From: Methylomonas rhizoryzae
GTDB taxonomy: Bacteria > Pseudomonadota > Gammaproteobacteria > Methylococcales > Methylomonadaceae
Reading direction: 5' to 3'
NCBI RefSeq assembly: GCF_008632455.1
Contig: NZ_CP043929.1
Coordinates: 372,001-436,000, forward strand
Length of the DNA stretch: 64,000 nt
Shown: positions 62,966 through 64,000 of the stretch, piece after piece
How positions within the stretch are numbered: the stretch's first letter is position 1
Layout: each line of letters opens with the position of its first letter
Program-made: the position numbers and the translations under genes
The notes under the pieces: model-generated
The model's database searches: none
What the model saw: the letters and a program-made list of their open reading frames with translations, nothing else
Told to the model about the DNA's origin: nothing

Positions 62966-63568
62966 ATGTGTGTGCCCTTGCGATTAGTCTATAACCGAAG
63001 CCCGGATATGTTGCTACCGTTGTCACCGGATCACGACGAACACGCCTTGTTGCAACGGATCGTGCAAGGAGACGCGCAGGCGTTCGAGCGGTTTTATACC
63101 CTGTACTATCCGCGTTTGTTCCGCTTTATTCTACGGGTTACCCGACAAGCGGACCTCATCGAGGAATTAATCCAGGAAACCTTGTTGTTGGTTTGGGAAC
63201 AGCCGCAGCGCTTCAACGGCCAAAGCAAGATATCCACGTGGGTGTTGGGTATCGCCTACCGAAAGTCGCTGAAAGCTTTGGCTAAATCGGCCAGACAACA
63301 TCACGACCTGGATTGGCTGGAATTTAGCGAAACCACGGGAGATCCGCTGGAAAACTTGGCTATCCGTATCGAAACCAGCGATTGGTTGCATCGGGCTTTA
63401 GCGTCTTTGTCGGCCGAACAGCGGGCGGTGATCGAATTGACGTTCTATCACGGCTTGTCTTATCTGGAAATCGCCAAGATTTTGGATTGCCCGGAAAATA
63501 CCGTTAAGACCCGGATGTACCACGCGCGCAAGAAATTACAGGCTTTAGCCGACTCGGAGGGGCAGTAA
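62966..63568 (+). CDS. ECF-type RNA polymerase sigma factor
   Basis: A sigma-70 family factor of about 200 aa. Region 2 covers FERFYTLYYPRLFRFIL to STWVLGIAYRKSLKAL, with the core-binding IEELIQETLLLVWEQP. Region 4 is LSAEQRAVIELTFYHGLSYL with EIAKILDCPENTVKTRMYHA as the helix-turn-helix. The start at 62966 has AGAGGA upstream; the ATG at 63008 (187 aa) is an alternative. The anti-sigma gene begins four bases after the stop, so this is a two-gene envelope-stress or redox switch. Confidence 0.92.
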   Translation: MCVPLRLVYNRSPDMLLPLSPDHDEHALLQRIVQGDAQAFERFYTLYYPRLFRFILRVTRQADLIEELIQETLLLVWEQPQRFNGQSKISTWVLGIAYRKSLKALAKSARQHHDLDWLEFSETTGDPLENLAIRIETSDWLHRALASLSAEQRAVIELTFYHGLSYLEIAKILDCPENTVKTRMYHARKKLQALADSEGQ

Positions 63569-63572
63569 GCAT

Positions 63573-64000
63573 ATGAGTCGAAGTTCGGATACCTTTATGT
63601 CGGGGCACCAACAGGTTGTGTTGTTGTTGCCTTGGTACGTCAACCGTAGTTTGGCGGACGCCGAACGGCGGCAAGTCGAGCGGCACGTTAAAGAGTGCGT
63701 GCTGTGCCGAAAGGAAATCAGTCGCTTGCAAAATCTGGCAAAACTGGTGCAACAGCCGACGGAACTGGACTTGGCCGCGCGCAATTCCTTCGCGGCGTTG
63801 CGCGGCAAATTGCAGGTGCCGGCGGACGCGAATCGGCAAGGTGCCGGTAAGCAAGCGTCTACCGTGCGGTGGCTTAATCGCTCCCGCCTGTACCGTATAG
63901 GCGCAGGTCTAGCGGTCGCGGCTTCCTTGTTTTTGGCGTTGTTGCCTGTGCTGCCGCCGCGTCAGCCGGCGGATGTTTACCTGACTTTGGCCTCCCCGCT
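63573..64000 (+). CDS. Anti-sigma factor with zinc-binding domain, 3' partial
   Basis: An open frame from ATG at 63573 that runs off the window end (142 codons visible). The N-terminus has the ZAS-type zinc motif H-x3-C-x2-C in ERHVKECVLCRKEI, preceded by LLPWYVNRSLADAERR, a common start in zf-HC2 anti-sigma factors. A transmembrane helix follows (IGAGLAVAASLFLALLPVLP, about residues 108-127). It should tether and inactivate the sigma factor encoded just upstream. The C-terminal sensor part is outside the window. Confidence 0.88.
   Translation, partial: MSRSSDTFMSGHQQVVLLLPWYVNRSLADAERRQVERHVKECVLCRKEISRLQNLAKLVQQPTELDLAARNSFAALRGKLQVPADANRQGAGKQASTVRWLNRSRLYRIGAGLAVAASLFLALLPVLPPRQPADVYLTLASP

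Overview
The window reads as chromosome of a gammaproteobacterium of moderate G+C. Three gene neighbourhoods are standard for that class: speD-osmC-crp, lysM-dprA-smg-topA, and tig-clpP-clpX-lon-hupB-tRNA-ppiD. The Vfr-like Crp, the cytochrome c4, and an exosortase fused to an EpsI domain suggest a Methylococcales (methanotroph) relative such as Methylomonas. That genus is an inference; no methane-oxidation gene is present. I see no prophage, IS element, CRISPR array or plasmid feature. The first gene (glyS) and the last (an anti-sigma factor) are cut by the window edges.

Layout: 1-2.8 kb, glyS-gmhB-plsC. 2.9-6.2 kb, accessory genes: a 45-aa lipoprotein, an HTTM-DCC fusion, a 42-aa membrane protein, an unrecognised 139-aa membrane protein and a DUF2970 protein. 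6.3-13.9 kb, metH, a YqhA-like protein, a thioredoxin-fold protein, sodB, gloA, hemW and pyrE. 14-18 kb, a dynamin-like GTPase, then speD-osmC facing crp. 18-25.5 kb, an MFS transporter, cytochrome c4, dsbA, a diguanylate cyclase and secA. 25.6-32.7 kb, glycogen phosphorylase, trmL, the GDP-fucose pair gmd-fcl and an exosortase-EpsI fusion. 32.7-38.4 kb, lysM-dprA-smg-topA, a DUF192 protein and tRNA-Leu. 38.4-47 kb, the proteostasis cluster with two tRNAs. 47.3-53.8 kb, phoBR, a strongly divergent cytochrome bd-like pair, a DUF502 protein and a lone lptG. 53.7-61.7 kb, a minus-strand signalling locus. 62-64 kb, a TorF-type porin and an ECF sigma/anti-sigma pair.

Two loci stand out. First, the cydAB-like pair keeps the overall CydA/CydB fold and the probable heme b558 ligands, but lacks the residues equivalent to E. 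coli CydA E107, E445 and R448 and CydB D58, and has a shortened Q-loop. It is unlikely to be a conventional bd oxidase. Second, on the minus strand lie a TonB-dependent receptor, a membrane-anchored AttH/CrtC lipocalin, a YfiR-like periplasmic protein, a CHASE8-HAMP hybrid histidine kinase with two REC domains and an HPt, and a REC-GGDEF cyclase. This looks like a YfiBNR-type envelope sensor whose CHASE8 sensor sits on a phosphorelay kinase instead of on the cyclase itself.

Residue comparisons with E. coli proteins were made by eye from remembered sequences; no database search was possible.
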